A stretch of DNA of 64,000 bases from NCBI GenBank assembly GCA_016712285.1, contig JADJRK010000001.1, positions 2,108,001 through 2,172,000 of the forward strand. The letters are read 5' to 3'. The position numbers and the translations under genes were made by a program. The first letter of the stretch is position 1. Each line of letters opens with the position of its first letter. The stretch comes from Planctomycetota bacterium. GTDB lineage: Bacteria > Planctomycetota > UBA8742 > UBA2392. A model generated the notes under the pieces. It had not been told where the DNA came from. It saw only the letters and a program-made list of their open reading frames with translations, and did no database searches. This document shows positions 52,056 to 60,861 of this stretch, one piece after another.

Positions 52056-52586
52056 TCAAGCCGAAATCTGCGGTCCCTTACCGCCCGCAAACACCCGCCG
52101 CGACACGATCAACCCGGCGGCCAACAGCGTTGCGAGCCCGCTTACACCCATGCTCCAGCCGTGGCTGGAGCGGAATTCGGCCCTTTCGGCATCGTCGGCC
52201 AGTTCGCCGTTGGTCCAGGTCGAGTTCTCGCGCAGGTGCTTCATGCTGGGCGCGAAATAGAACTGTGTCAGGCATGCACCGGCAAACATCACGGCTGCCA
52301 CCAAGGCCATGATCTGCCACTTGCGCGGTGCACGTAAGTTGTTGTCTGGTGGTGACTTAGCTGCGAACACACAACCCAGCAGTGCCAGCGCGGCTGTGAT
52401 CAGCATTGGCCAGCCCAGCCGGTCGAACATGCTGCCGGCCAACGTGTTGGCGATGTGCTTGTCGAAGCCCTGTTCGCGCGAGACACCAAAGATCACGCTG
52501 GCAGCCACGCTGGTGCCCACGGACGCGCCCACAAGGATCCCCAGGCACAGGTCGGTCAAACCATGGATCAGCCGCGCGAGCTTCAT
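52056..52586 (-). CDS. DUF4149-like four-helix membrane protein
   Basis: The product is 176 residues with four predicted transmembrane helices and short loops. LTDLCLGILVGASVGTSVAA, then MFDRLGW, and the final LLAAGLIVSRRVF resemble the TMEM205/DUF4149 group, a match I hold loosely. Its function is unknown. Two in-frame ATGs (52598, 52586) exist, neither with a good ribosome site. It is transcribed divergently from the small ORF at 52689. Confidence 0.68.
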   Translation of the reverse strand: MKLARLIHGLTDLCLGILVGASVGTSVAASVIFGVSREQGFDKHIANTLAGSMFDRLGWPMLITAALALLGCVFAAKSPPDNNLRAPRKWQIMALVAAVMFAGACLTQFYFAPSMKHLRENSTWTNGELADDAERAEFRSSHGWSMGVSGLATLLAAGLIVSRRVFAGGKGPQISA

Positions 52587-52688
52587 GGGGCTGATCATGT
52601 CTTGCGGGCGGTTCGAATCCACACCCCGGCTTGTAATCGCCGCACGGGCCCGCGCGGGCGATACTTCAGGCGTGAAGGGAGGCGGGCA

Positions 52689-52826
52689 ATGAAACGCACA
52701 CTGGCGCAACAGGTTCAAAGCACCGAGCGGGCCACCAACGAGGTCGCCGATGTGATGCACAGCCACAAACTCTGGCTGGCCGAGTTGGTGGCAAGCGTGC
52801 TCAGTCTGGTGATGTTCTGGAGGTAG
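52689..52826 (+). CDS. 45-residue small membrane protein
   Basis: The ATG at 52689 is preceded by GGGAGG, a strong ribosome site. The peptide has a polar N-terminal 25 residues and one hydrophobic helix (LWLAELVASVLSLVMFW). No family is recognised. It ends 12 bases before the stop of nuoM on the opposite strand. Confidence 0.6.
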   Translation: MKRTLAQQVQSTERATNEVADVMHSHKLWLAELVASVLSLVMFWR

Positions 52827-52837
52827 CGCGGACTTGG

Positions 52838-54460
52838 CTACTCACCCGCCGTGCGCAGTTGGTGTTTTTCCTGGATGGCCTGGGCCGCGTTGACGCTTTG
52901 CTCAAGCCCCGATTTCACCGCAGGCTCGGTGCGGTTGAGGAACCAGCCGGGCGCCACGCCGATCAGGAAGATCATCGCAACCATTGGCAGCGAGAACGTC
53001 ATCTCGGTGGCTGTGACGTCCTTGAGGCTCTTGTTCTCTTCGACCTTGATTTCGCCAAAGAACACGCGCTGGTAGCTCCAGAGCATGTAGATCGCGCCCA
53101 GGATCACGCCGCTGGCTGCGAACACGGCCAGCGTGCTGTGCAGGTTCCAGCTCCAGCCTTCGCGCAGGCCATCCAGGTCGCCGCCGAACGTTCCCAGCAG
53201 AATCAGGAACTCGCCGACGAACCCGTTGGTGCCCGGCAAGCCGACGCTGGCCAGTGTCGCGACCATGAACAGGATCGCGAACTTGGGCATGACCTTGGCA
53301 ATGCCGCCGTACTCGTCAAACAGGCGCGTGTGGCGGCGCTCGTAGACAATGCCGATCAGAAGGAACAGCAGGCCCGTGCTGAGGCCGTGGTTGATGTTCT
53401 GGATCAGCGCGCCCTGGGTCGCGATCAGGTTGAAGCTGAAAATCCCCAGCACGATGAAGCCCATGTGGCCGACCGAGCTGTAGGCAACCATGCGCTTCCA
53501 GTCGCCGTTACTGAGCAGCTGCGCAACCGACATCAGTGAACCGTAGATGATGCCGACCACGGCCAGAACGCATATCGCGGGGCCAAGGGTCAGCGCGGGC
53601 TCTGGAAAGAACGGGATGGCAAAACGCAGCATGCCGTAGGTGCCCAGCTTCAGCAGCACGCCGGCCAGCACGACTGAACCGCCGGTGGGTGCCTCTGTGT
53701 GGGCATCAGGCAGCCACGTGTGAAACGGGAACATCGGCGTCTTGACCGCAAAACTCAACATGAACGCCAGGAAGCACACGTACTGGGCCGCCTTGCTGAA
53801 ACGCCCGTCAATCGCCATCTGCTGCAGGCGCGTGGTCAGCTCGGTGATCTCGAACGTGCCGGCGAGGTTGGCCACGTACAGCACCGCAAGGAACATCAGC
53901 AGTGAGCCGAGCAGCGTATAGATAAAGAACTTGATCGCGGCGTCGCGGCGCCCCTGGGGGTCGCTCCCCCACACGCCGATCAACAGGTACATCGGGATCA
54001 GCATCAGCTCAAAGAACACGTAGAACAGGAACAGGTCCAGCGCGCAGAAGCTGCCGATCACGCCGGTCTCAAGCACCAGCATCGCGATGAAGAACTCTTT
54101 CACGCGCTTGTGCACGTTGGTCGAGCACGAAAGCATGATGATCGGGCCCAGGAAGGTCGTCAGCAGCACCAGGAACAGGCTGATGCCGTCTACGCCCATG
54201 GCGTACTGGATGTTGAAGGCGGGAATCCAGTCCACCTTCTCGACCATCTGGAAGCTGGCGTTGCTCTTGAACTCGAACAGGATCGGCAGGCTGGCCACGA
54301 ACGTGATCAGCGAGAAGAAGATGCTGGTGGCTTTGATCTCGCGGTGGCGCTTGCTGTTGATGAACGCAATGAACATCGCGCCCACCAGCGGCAGGAACGT
54401 GATTACACTGAGGTGGTGCTTCAGGTTTTGCGGGTCAAATGCCGCGGCCAAAAAGTCCAT
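52838..54460 (-). CDS. nuoM: NADH-quinone oxidoreductase subunit M
   Basis: The product is 540 residues with about 14 helices. Conserved proton-path segments include FFELMLIPMYLLIGVWG (Glu in helix 5), FMLSFAVKTPMFPFHTWLPDAHTEAP (Lys/His helix) and LLKLGTYGMLRF. It is one of the antiporter-like subunits of complex I. Normally it sits between nuoL and nuoN; here its neighbours are thrC and a small membrane ORF. GGGG precedes the ATG at 54460. Confidence 0.93.
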   Translation of the reverse strand: MDFLAAAFDPQNLKHHLSVITFLPLVGAMFIAFINSKRHREIKATSIFFSLITFVASLPILFEFKSNASFQMVEKVDWIPAFNIQYAMGVDGISLFLVLLTTFLGPIIMLSCSTNVHKRVKEFFIAMLVLETGVIGSFCALDLFLFYVFFELMLIPMYLLIGVWGSDPQGRRDAAIKFFIYTLLGSLLMFLAVLYVANLAGTFEITELTTRLQQMAIDGRFSKAAQYVCFLAFMLSFAVKTPMFPFHTWLPDAHTEAPTGGSVVLAGVLLKLGTYGMLRFAIPFFPEPALTLGPAICVLAVVGIIYGSLMSVAQLLSNGDWKRMVAYSSVGHMGFIVLGIFSFNLIATQGALIQNINHGLSTGLLFLLIGIVYERRHTRLFDEYGGIAKVMPKFAILFMVATLASVGLPGTNGFVGEFLILLGTFGGDLDGLREGWSWNLHSTLAVFAASGVILGAIYMLWSYQRVFFGEIKVEENKSLKDVTATEMTFSLPMVAMIFLIGVAPGWFLNRTEPAVKSGLEQSVNAAQAIQEKHQLRTAGE

Positions 54461-54595
54461 CGAACGCCCCAACCGTATCGAGGCCGGATGTTAGAGGGGG
54501 GCAACCCGGATGCAAGCCTGTTTGAAGTGCGGAAACGGTCACAGATTTCTCCCCTGCCCGGGGGCAGGGGAGTCGAATCGTCCGCAACGGCCCAA

Positions 54596-55837
54596 TCAAG
54601 CAATCTTCAGGTCTTTGAACGCCGACAGCGTCGGTTTGATCACCGGCGCATCCGGCAGCACGCCGGGCTCCATCAGGGCATCCATCGTCTTCAGCCCCTG
54701 CCCGGTGATGCACAGGACCGTGGTTTCATCCTTGTTGATGCGCCCGGCTTTGGCGAGCTTGGCGAACGTAGCGACGGTGACCCCGCCCGCGGTTTCGGTG
54801 AACAGGCCCTCGGTTTCGGCCAGCAGCTTCATGCCCTCAACAATCTCGGCGTCGCTGACGTCGTCGCCGCCGCCGCCTGAATCAAGGCACAGCCGCGACG
54901 CGTAGTATCCGTCCGCAGGGTTGCCAATCGCGATGCTGCGGGCGATCGTGTCGGGGTTCTTGACCGGCTTGATCAGGTCCGACTTGCGCTTGATCGCGTC
55001 GGTGATGGGGTTGCAGCCTGTCGCCTGTGCGCCCCAGAAGCGGGTCTTGACCTCGTTTTCAAGCAGCCCGAGTTTTTCGAACTCTTTGAACGCTTTGTTC
55101 AGTTTGTTGATCAGCGAGCCGCCGGCCATGCACACCACGACGTTGTCGGGCGCGCGCCAGCCCAGCTGCTCGGCGACTTCAAAGCCCATGCTCTTGCTGC
55201 CCTCGGCGTAATACGCGCGCAGGTTCACGTTCACGATGCCGATTTTCGCGTCGTTGGCGATCTCGGCGCACAGGCGGTTCACGTCGTCGTAGTGGCCATC
55301 GACCTTGATCAGCTTCGCGCCGTAAATCTGCGTGTTCACGACCTTGGCGCGCTCGAGCGTTTTCGGGATCAGGATGACAGCCTTCAAACCGGCCTGGGCG
55401 GCCTGGGCGGCGACGCTGTTGGCCAGGTTGCCCGTGCTGGCACAGCCGACCGTCTCAAAGCCAAAGCGCTTTGCACGTGCGACGCTGACGGCAACGACAC
55501 GGTCTTTGAAACTGAGCGTCGGCACGCACACGCCATCGAACTTCACGTACAGCTTGGGAAAACCCAAGCGCTTGCCCAGGTTCTTCGCGTGGTACAGCGG
55601 CGTGCCGCCGGTGTTGAAGCCGCTGACCGGCTCTTGCTCAGGCAACAGTTCGCGGTAGCGCCACATGTTGAAGGCGCGCTTGGTGATGGTTTCGCGGCTG
55701 AAACCCTTCTTGACCGCGGGATAGTCGTAGATGACCTCGAGGGGCCCGAAGTCGTGTTCGCAAACGTTGATCGGGTTGTCCGCGTACTCAGTGCCGCACT
55801 CTCTGCAGCGCAGACCAACCGCCGTGGCGGTACTCAT
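54596..55837 (-). CDS. thrC: Threonine synthase
   Basis: The product is 413 residues. A zinc-ribbon-like N-terminus (LRCRECGTEY, later CEHDFG) precedes the PLP-fold. PTLSFKDR holds the PLP lysine, CASTGNLANSVAAQAA the phosphate-binding loop, and TAGGVTVATFAKL the C-terminal core. It converts O-phosphohomoserine to threonine. The ATG at 55837 begins MSTATAVGLRC. Upstream lies a terminator, so it has its own promoter. Confidence 0.93.
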   Translation of the reverse strand: MSTATAVGLRCRECGTEYADNPINVCEHDFGPLEVIYDYPAVKKGFSRETITKRAFNMWRYRELLPEQEPVSGFNTGGTPLYHAKNLGKRLGFPKLYVKFDGVCVPTLSFKDRVVAVSVARAKRFGFETVGCASTGNLANSVAAQAAQAGLKAVILIPKTLERAKVVNTQIYGAKLIKVDGHYDDVNRLCAEIANDAKIGIVNVNLRAYYAEGSKSMGFEVAEQLGWRAPDNVVVCMAGGSLINKLNKAFKEFEKLGLLENEVKTRFWGAQATGCNPITDAIKRKSDLIKPVKNPDTIARSIAIGNPADGYYASRLCLDSGGGGDDVSDAEIVEGMKLLAETEGLFTETAGGVTVATFAKLAKAGRINKDETTVLCITGQGLKTMDALMEPGVLPDAPVIKPTLSAFKDLKIA

Positions 55838-55886
55838 GGAATCTCTCCATACCAAGGCCCGTGAAGGGGCAGAGCGTAGCAACAAG

Positions 55887-55910
55887 AACCCCCCGCGAAA
55901 GCGGGGGGTT
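55887..55910 (-). terminator. Terminator after the HEAT-repeat gene
   Basis: AACCCCCCGC and GCGGGGGGTT form a perfect stem around GAAA, 18 bases after the stop codon on the minus strand. Confidence 0.85.
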
Positions 55911-55927
55911 ACAGTGGTGGGCGGACG

Positions 55928-57271
55928 CTAGCTTTGCAGGCGCTTGAGGGCTTCGCCTACCCAGTAGCGCACGTCTTCGTCTTCGTCCTGCAGCGCTTTC
56001 TTTAGCGCGGCTTCAGCGGGGCGCGCCTTGTCGCCCAGCTTTTCCAGGGCGCGCGCGGCGTTGAACCTTACGCGCTCGTCTTCATCGCTCAGGCACTTGG
56101 CAAGCTCCGACACGGCTGCGCTGGCGCTATCGCCGAGCTGGCTCAAGGCATTCAGACTGCGCAGCCGCACGTGGGTGTTGGCGCCGCTGAGCACCTTGCG
56201 CAATGGCTCGACCGACGCGGTACCAATGGCGCCCAACGCATCACTTGCGGCGCGGCTGACTTCGCCGTCGTCTTTCATCGCCGCCATCAGCTTGGCGACG
56301 GCGCCGGCGGCCGCGGGGCCGATCCCGCGCAGCGCGTCGGCGGCCTGCATGCACACCGCTTCATCATCCAGCAATTCTGCCAACGCGGGCACGGCGTCTT
56401 TGGCATCGGGCCCGATCTGCCCAAGCGCGATGACTGCGCGGCGGCGCACGCGGGCGTCCCCATCGCTGAGCACATCAATGAGCGCGTTCACCGCACCCTT
56501 GCCGATGCGACCCAAGGACTTGGCGGCTGCCGCGCGCACGTTCGGGTCTTCATCCTTCAGGGCCCTGGTCAGCACCGGCACCGCGACCTCGGCGGCTGGG
56601 CCGATGTTGCCCAGTGCCTCGGCGGCGATGGTCTGCACGCTGGCGACGTCGTCCTTGAGCACTTCCATGAGTGCCGGCACGGCGCCGCTTGCGGCGGGTC
56701 CGATGCGGCCGATCGCGTGGGCGGCGTCAAAGCGCACGTTGGGGTCTTTGTCGCGCAGCGCGTTGCACAGGGGCCCGACGGCTTCAACGCCCATGTCGCC
56801 AAGGGCCTCGGCGGCGGCGCGGCGCACGTCAACCTTTTCGTCTTTCAGTGCGATCATCAGCTCCGGGATCGCGTCCTTGGCGGCACGGCCAATCTTGCGC
56901 AGCGCCTCGGCGGCGTAGCAGCGGATCTCGCCGGCGGTGTCGCGCAACGCGTGGGCCAGCGCCGGCACCGCGTCAACGGCGCGGTGGCCAATCATGCGGA
57001 TCGCCTCAAGGCTGCGGCGGCGGATGTCAAGCTCGTTGGCTTTCAGTGATTCAATCAGCGACGGCACGCTGGCGGTGCCGATGCGGCCGAGTGCAAACGC
57101 CGCGTCAAACACCACGTGCTTGTTCTCGTCGCGCAGGGCGTGTGCCAGGGCCTTCACGGCGCCTTCGGCCTGCGGGCCGATCTTGCCCAAGGCTTCGGCC
57201 GCGCTGCGGCGCACCGCGGGGTCTTTGTCTTCAAGGCGTTCGATCAGGCGCTGCACTTCCGGAGTCGTCAT
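55928..57271 (-). CDS. HEAT / PBS-lyase-like repeat protein
   Basis: The product is 447 residues built almost wholly of about a dozen HEAT repeats of the PBS-lyase type, each near 36 residues with the pattern DPxVRxxAAxALGxIGxxA. There is no signal peptide. Such solenoids bind proteins; the partner is unknown. The repeats are similar enough to suggest recent internal duplication. It is a single gene with its own terminator. Confidence 0.92.
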   Translation of the reverse strand: MTTPEVQRLIERLEDKDPAVRRSAAEALGKIGPQAEGAVKALAHALRDENKHVVFDAAFALGRIGTASVPSLIESLKANELDIRRRSLEAIRMIGHRAVDAVPALAHALRDTAGEIRCYAAEALRKIGRAAKDAIPELMIALKDEKVDVRRAAAEALGDMGVEAVGPLCNALRDKDPNVRFDAAHAIGRIGPAASGAVPALMEVLKDDVASVQTIAAEALGNIGPAAEVAVPVLTRALKDEDPNVRAAAAKSLGRIGKGAVNALIDVLSDGDARVRRRAVIALGQIGPDAKDAVPALAELLDDEAVCMQAADALRGIGPAAAGAVAKLMAAMKDDGEVSRAASDALGAIGTASVEPLRKVLSGANTHVRLRSLNALSQLGDSASAAVSELAKCLSDEDERVRFNAARALEKLGDKARPAEAALKKALQDEDEDVRYWVGEALKRLQS

Positions 57272-57389
57272 GGGTTTACCCTCGTCGTATTTTCTTCAGC
57301 ATACCATGTTACGACTCGCACTGCCCGGCAGAGGCGAACGCAGCAGTCGCACGCAACTGTACGAATTTCATCAAAAACACACCGACTGC

Positions 57390-58460
57390 CTACTTTTGCC
57401 GCGGTGCCTTCAAACCGGCATCTGGCGCCTTGAACTTTCCTGAGCGCATCTGCTTCACAAGGTTCACCAGCGCGCTGGCAGCATTGGCGGCTTCTGCTTG
57501 AAACGCCGCGTCCTTGTCCAGGTCGTCGTGGCTGGTTGCGTAGGGCTGGTAGTAACCGACGTAGGCCCCGACGGCACTGGCTTCGTGCATGCCAAGGTCG
57601 CTCAGCCAGTCGCAGAGTATGCGGCGCAGGTTCTCAACGCCCGCGGCGTCGCCGTGGACGACCACGCTGAATGCGCGCCCCGCAAGGTGCTGCGGATAGT
57701 CCCAGCCCTTGAGCTCAAGCGCCTTGGCGCGCGCCGGGTCTTTGCCGCCGGTCAGCGTGGGGTCAGGGTTGCCGCCATCGGCGCACACCAGCCGGTCGAT
57801 CATCAGCTTCAAGCCGCCCGGCGCCTGGTACCAGTTCACGGGCGTTACGATCATCACGCCGTGGGCGGCGGCCCAGCGCGGGTAGATCTCGTTCATCCAG
57901 TCGCCGGTTTGCCCCATGGCGTGGTTGGGGTAGCACGAACACGGCCAGTTGCACAGCGGCATGGCTGTGCTCACGCAGGACTTGCACGGGTTGATCGTGC
58001 GGCCGTACTCGCTGGTCAGCAGGCTCAGGTCAAGAAAATCGACTTCAAAGCCGCGCTGCCGGCGAATCAGTTTCTCGGCAATCTTGGCCACGCGCCACGA
58101 CTTCGGAATCTCGCCGGGGCAGGTCTGGTCGCTGCGCATAGATCCGCTGACCAGCAGAATGCGGCTGGGTGATTGCGGGTCGGCCCGGCGCTTCTCGGCA
58201 TCGCGGATGGCTTTTCGCGTGGCAAGCCATTCCACGGGCAATTGCATGCCCGCGTCATGAAAGCCACCGCCCGCGGGCCTGGTGCGCGGGCTCTTGTGGT
58301 ACTTGTGATACGCCTGCCAGGCGACGTCTATGACGCGCGCCAACTCGGGTTCAATCGCTTCATAGGCCGGGTCGTAAAAGCGCTCACGGAAGCGGCGCTC
58401 AAACTCTTTGCGGGTCAGGGCCACGCTGGCTTGACCCTTGCGCACGTCAGGTTTGGTCAT
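57390..58460 (-). CDS. NADPH-dependent FMN reductase / flavodoxin-fold oxidoreductase
   Basis: The product is 356 residues. A basic N-terminal extension of about 100 residues is followed by the flavodoxin fold: RILLVSGSMRSDQTCPGEIP with the phosphate loop, VDFLDLSLL, HGVMIVTPVNWYQAPGGLKL, and GRAFSVVVHGDAAGVE. A Cys-rich insertion, NPCKSCVSTAMPLCNWPCSC, might bind an iron-sulfur cluster or zinc. It likely reduces FMN or quinones with NAD(P)H. GGAG precedes the ATG at 58460. Confidence 0.85.
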   Translation of the reverse strand: MTKPDVRKGQASVALTRKEFERRFRERFYDPAYEAIEPELARVIDVAWQAYHKYHKSPRTRPAGGGFHDAGMQLPVEWLATRKAIRDAEKRRADPQSPSRILLVSGSMRSDQTCPGEIPKSWRVAKIAEKLIRRQRGFEVDFLDLSLLTSEYGRTINPCKSCVSTAMPLCNWPCSCYPNHAMGQTGDWMNEIYPRWAAAHGVMIVTPVNWYQAPGGLKLMIDRLVCADGGNPDPTLTGGKDPARAKALELKGWDYPQHLAGRAFSVVVHGDAAGVENLRRILCDWLSDLGMHEASAVGAYVGYYQPYATSHDDLDKDAAFQAEAANAASALVNLVKQMRSGKFKAPDAGLKAPRQK

Positions 58461-58520
58461 GCTCGGGCTCCGGCGAGGTGTATCGCAGCCTAACAGCATC
58501 GCTGCCGGATTCATGCCCGA

Positions 58521-59831
58521 TTACTTCAGGACCCACGCCTTCCACTCAGCCTCGAAATCCGCCAGCGATTTGCCGAAGCGTTTGGCGAAGTCGCGGCGAC
58601 GGGTGTCGGTACGGTAGTAGTCCACCAGCAGATACAGGTAGGCCTTGCGGTACTCCTTGTTCTCGAACAGGCAGTACCATCCGACACTGCCGGCCAGCGC
58701 GTACTTTTCCGTACTCGAGATCGGCGTGCCGTCGGCAAAGCCCGCATGGCCCTGCGCAAAGATCGGCGCCAATTCGGGCACTTTGCCGTCTTTGCCCTTC
58801 CATGCCTTGATCGTCCAGTCGCGCTGGTCTTCGAGGCCCTTGAGTTTGTAGCCGGTCTTGGTGAGTTGCAGGTCTTCAAAGACGATCGCGATGCTTTCGA
58901 CAATCCAGGCGTGTTCGCGCGTGCTGGCCAACGACCAGGCATCCATCCCGCCGCGTCGCCCGCGCAGGCCGATCTCGACCAGCCGGTGCGCGCACTCGTG
59001 GAACAGCGTGCGCGCCAGGTTGTCCCAGCTCTTGTTCTTGCGACCGACGAAGTCGCAACGCTCGGCGTTGACCAGCACTGCGCCCAGCGAGCCGACGTGC
59101 AACCCGCCGTTGTCCTTGCCCATCGGAAACTCAAGCGACGTGGTGAAGTCCACAAACGTCTGCGCGTCCTTGCAGCACCAGACCACGTTGGGGTGAGGGC
59201 GGCGCGGCAGCACGTCGCCAATCAGCTCAAAAAAGATGTCGTCGAAGCGCTCAAGGTACTCGGCGTACTTCTTCGCCCGCGACCATGGCAGGTCGGTCAC
59301 CAGGCAGAACGTCTTGCCGATGATGACCCACGGCTGTTGCCAGGTCACTTCGCGCTCTTGCTTGGCGGGCGCGCCTTCGAGCGCGATCGCCAACGGTGAC
59401 AGCCGCTCATGCTCGGCTTTGGCAAGCCAGCCCATGCCCTTGAGTTCAAGCATGCCCGCGCGCTCCAGCGCCGGGGCGTAGTCCGGGCAGATCGTCAGCA
59501 CGTCCTGGGCGGGATTGCCCGCGTCGAAGGCCCCTTGCGCGCGACGCCGCTGTGTGGCCTCAAGACGGTCGAGATAGCCACCCCATGCCTCGGCTGTGTA
59601 TTCGTCAGGCAAGTCGGCGCACGCGGCGACGATTTCTTTGGCGCGGTCACCGTTGACGCCGGTGCACAACCTGATGGCTTCTGAGTTCAGCTCTTGCTCA
59701 AGGCAGTACTCGGCAAGCGCAACTGTCGCGTCGTGATAGCCCGCCTGCGAAGGGTGCCAGGGCAAACCATCGCCCCCATGCAGGCCACAGGCCAGCAGGG
59801 CGAACAGCAATACGGTGGTTGTTCGAAGCAT
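58521..59831 (-). CDS. Secreted HExxH metallopeptidase-like protein
   Basis: The product is 436 residues. The signal peptide (MLRTTTVLLFALLACGLHGG) may end in a lipobox (LLAC). A helical region lies at about 25-150 and a peptidase-like domain after about 170, with RTLFHECAHRLVE giving the zinc-binding HExxH motif and a later Glu in IVESIAIVFED. It resembles DUF1570-type putative proteases of planctomycetes. Its substrate is unknown. Confidence 0.85.
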   Translation of the reverse strand: MLRTTTVLLFALLACGLHGGDGLPWHPSQAGYHDATVALAEYCLEQELNSEAIRLCTGVNGDRAKEIVAACADLPDEYTAEAWGGYLDRLEATQRRRAQGAFDAGNPAQDVLTICPDYAPALERAGMLELKGMGWLAKAEHERLSPLAIALEGAPAKQEREVTWQQPWVIIGKTFCLVTDLPWSRAKKYAEYLERFDDIFFELIGDVLPRRPHPNVVWCCKDAQTFVDFTTSLEFPMGKDNGGLHVGSLGAVLVNAERCDFVGRKNKSWDNLARTLFHECAHRLVEIGLRGRRGGMDAWSLASTREHAWIVESIAIVFEDLQLTKTGYKLKGLEDQRDWTIKAWKGKDGKVPELAPIFAQGHAGFADGTPISSTEKYALAGSVGWYCLFENKEYRKAYLYLLVDYYRTDTRRRDFAKRFGKSLADFEAEWKAWVLK

Positions 59832-59905
59832 GTGAATCGCCGAGGGGATGGCGACGGGGCCTGCCGCCATGATCGGTGTTCAGGGCTGGAACTGCAACCG
59901 TGAAA

Positions 59906-60433
59906 TCAGCAACGCCGGCGGCGCAGTGCGGCCACGGCCATCAGGGCCAGCATCGCCAGGGCTGGCGGTGTGTACGCAACGCCTGCCACGCAGCCTGATC
60001 TCTCTTCGGGCTTGGGGCCGTAGCAAGCCGCAGGCAAGACGGGTGTGGAATCAACCCTGATCTCGAAGCTGAACGTGGCATCGGGGTTGATGCCGTCGCT
60101 TGCGGTCAGCGAAACCACATGTGTGACGGACCCGACGTCGAACGTACCGCTGGTTGGCGTAACACTGTAGGGCCCGACGGCGGCAGCGGCGCTGAACTCG
60201 GACTCCGCGATCGCCTGCGTGGTGACGTTCGAGACCGTCCCGACAAGGCTGACCGGGCTGCCGTCGGTGCTGTTGACGTCAATGACGATTTGCAGGTGGG
60301 TGAGTGTCTGGTTGCGGTAAGCCTCAACAAAACCGCCGTCGGCGACCGATGCGCCGCTGACGGTCACCGAAATCGTCGGTGCTGCAATGCAGCATGCCGG
60401 AAGCACCAGTAGCGCGAGCAGTAGGGCTCTCAT
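59906..60433 (-). CDS. Secreted beta-sandwich protein with a C-terminal Cys-helix-Arg tag
   Basis: The product is 175 residues. A signal peptide (MRALLLALLVLPACCIAA) precedes a beta domain of about 100 residues. The C-terminus has ERSGCVAGVAY, a hydrophobic helix (PPALAMLALMAVAAL) and RRRRC. This is a tripartite sorting signal like that of the protein at 32140, both having GCV followed by G. GAGGA precedes the ATG. Confidence 0.78.
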   Translation of the reverse strand: MRALLLALLVLPACCIAAPTISVTVSGASVADGGFVEAYRNQTLTHLQIVIDVNSTDGSPVSLVGTVSNVTTQAIAESEFSAAAAVGPYSVTPTSGTFDVGSVTHVVSLTASDGINPDATFSFEIRVDSTPVLPAACYGPKPEERSGCVAGVAYTPPALAMLALMAVAALRRRRC

Positions 60434-60618
60434 CGGTATCCTCGGGCAATAAGCATATCACATGCCCGCCGGCTTGCGAATACAGGCATTTCTGTGCGAT
60501 TCGCGCCAGGATTGTGCGGACCCGCGCTTCTGCCTCATTTCTTGGCCAAAGCTGAAAAATCCGGAGAAGTTGGAACCGGCGTAACGGATTTCGCAACCAA
60601 GGAGTAGTTGAGGAAGCC

Positions 60619-60783
60619 ATGCACGTCGCAACCGAAAAACTGGCCACGAACTCGCCGAACTACGCGCGGCTGCTGAAAAGCGCCCACGAGCGTGCCGAGC
60701 GCCGCAACCGTCTTGCCCACCTGCTGACATCAGTGCGCAAACGCGTCGAGTTTGAGCACGCCCTGCGCGCGGTTGGCGCCTAA
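60619..60783 (+). CDS. 54-residue basic helical protein
   Basis: The ATG at 60619 has GAGGAAG upstream. The peptide is helical and basic (LLKSAHERAERRNRLAHLLT), with codon usage like its neighbours. It has no known family. It lies between two minus-strand genes with its own 185-base upstream region. It could bind nucleic acid or a partner protein. Confidence 0.5.
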   Translation: MHVATEKLATNSPNYARLLKSAHERAERRNRLAHLLTSVRKRVEFEHALRAVGA

Positions 60784-60861
60784 CCGATCAAAAGTGTTGG
60801 ACGACGTCCAAGCGTCAATCGAGAGATCGCCGACGTCGCAGGCACAGTGCACGAGGAAGGC

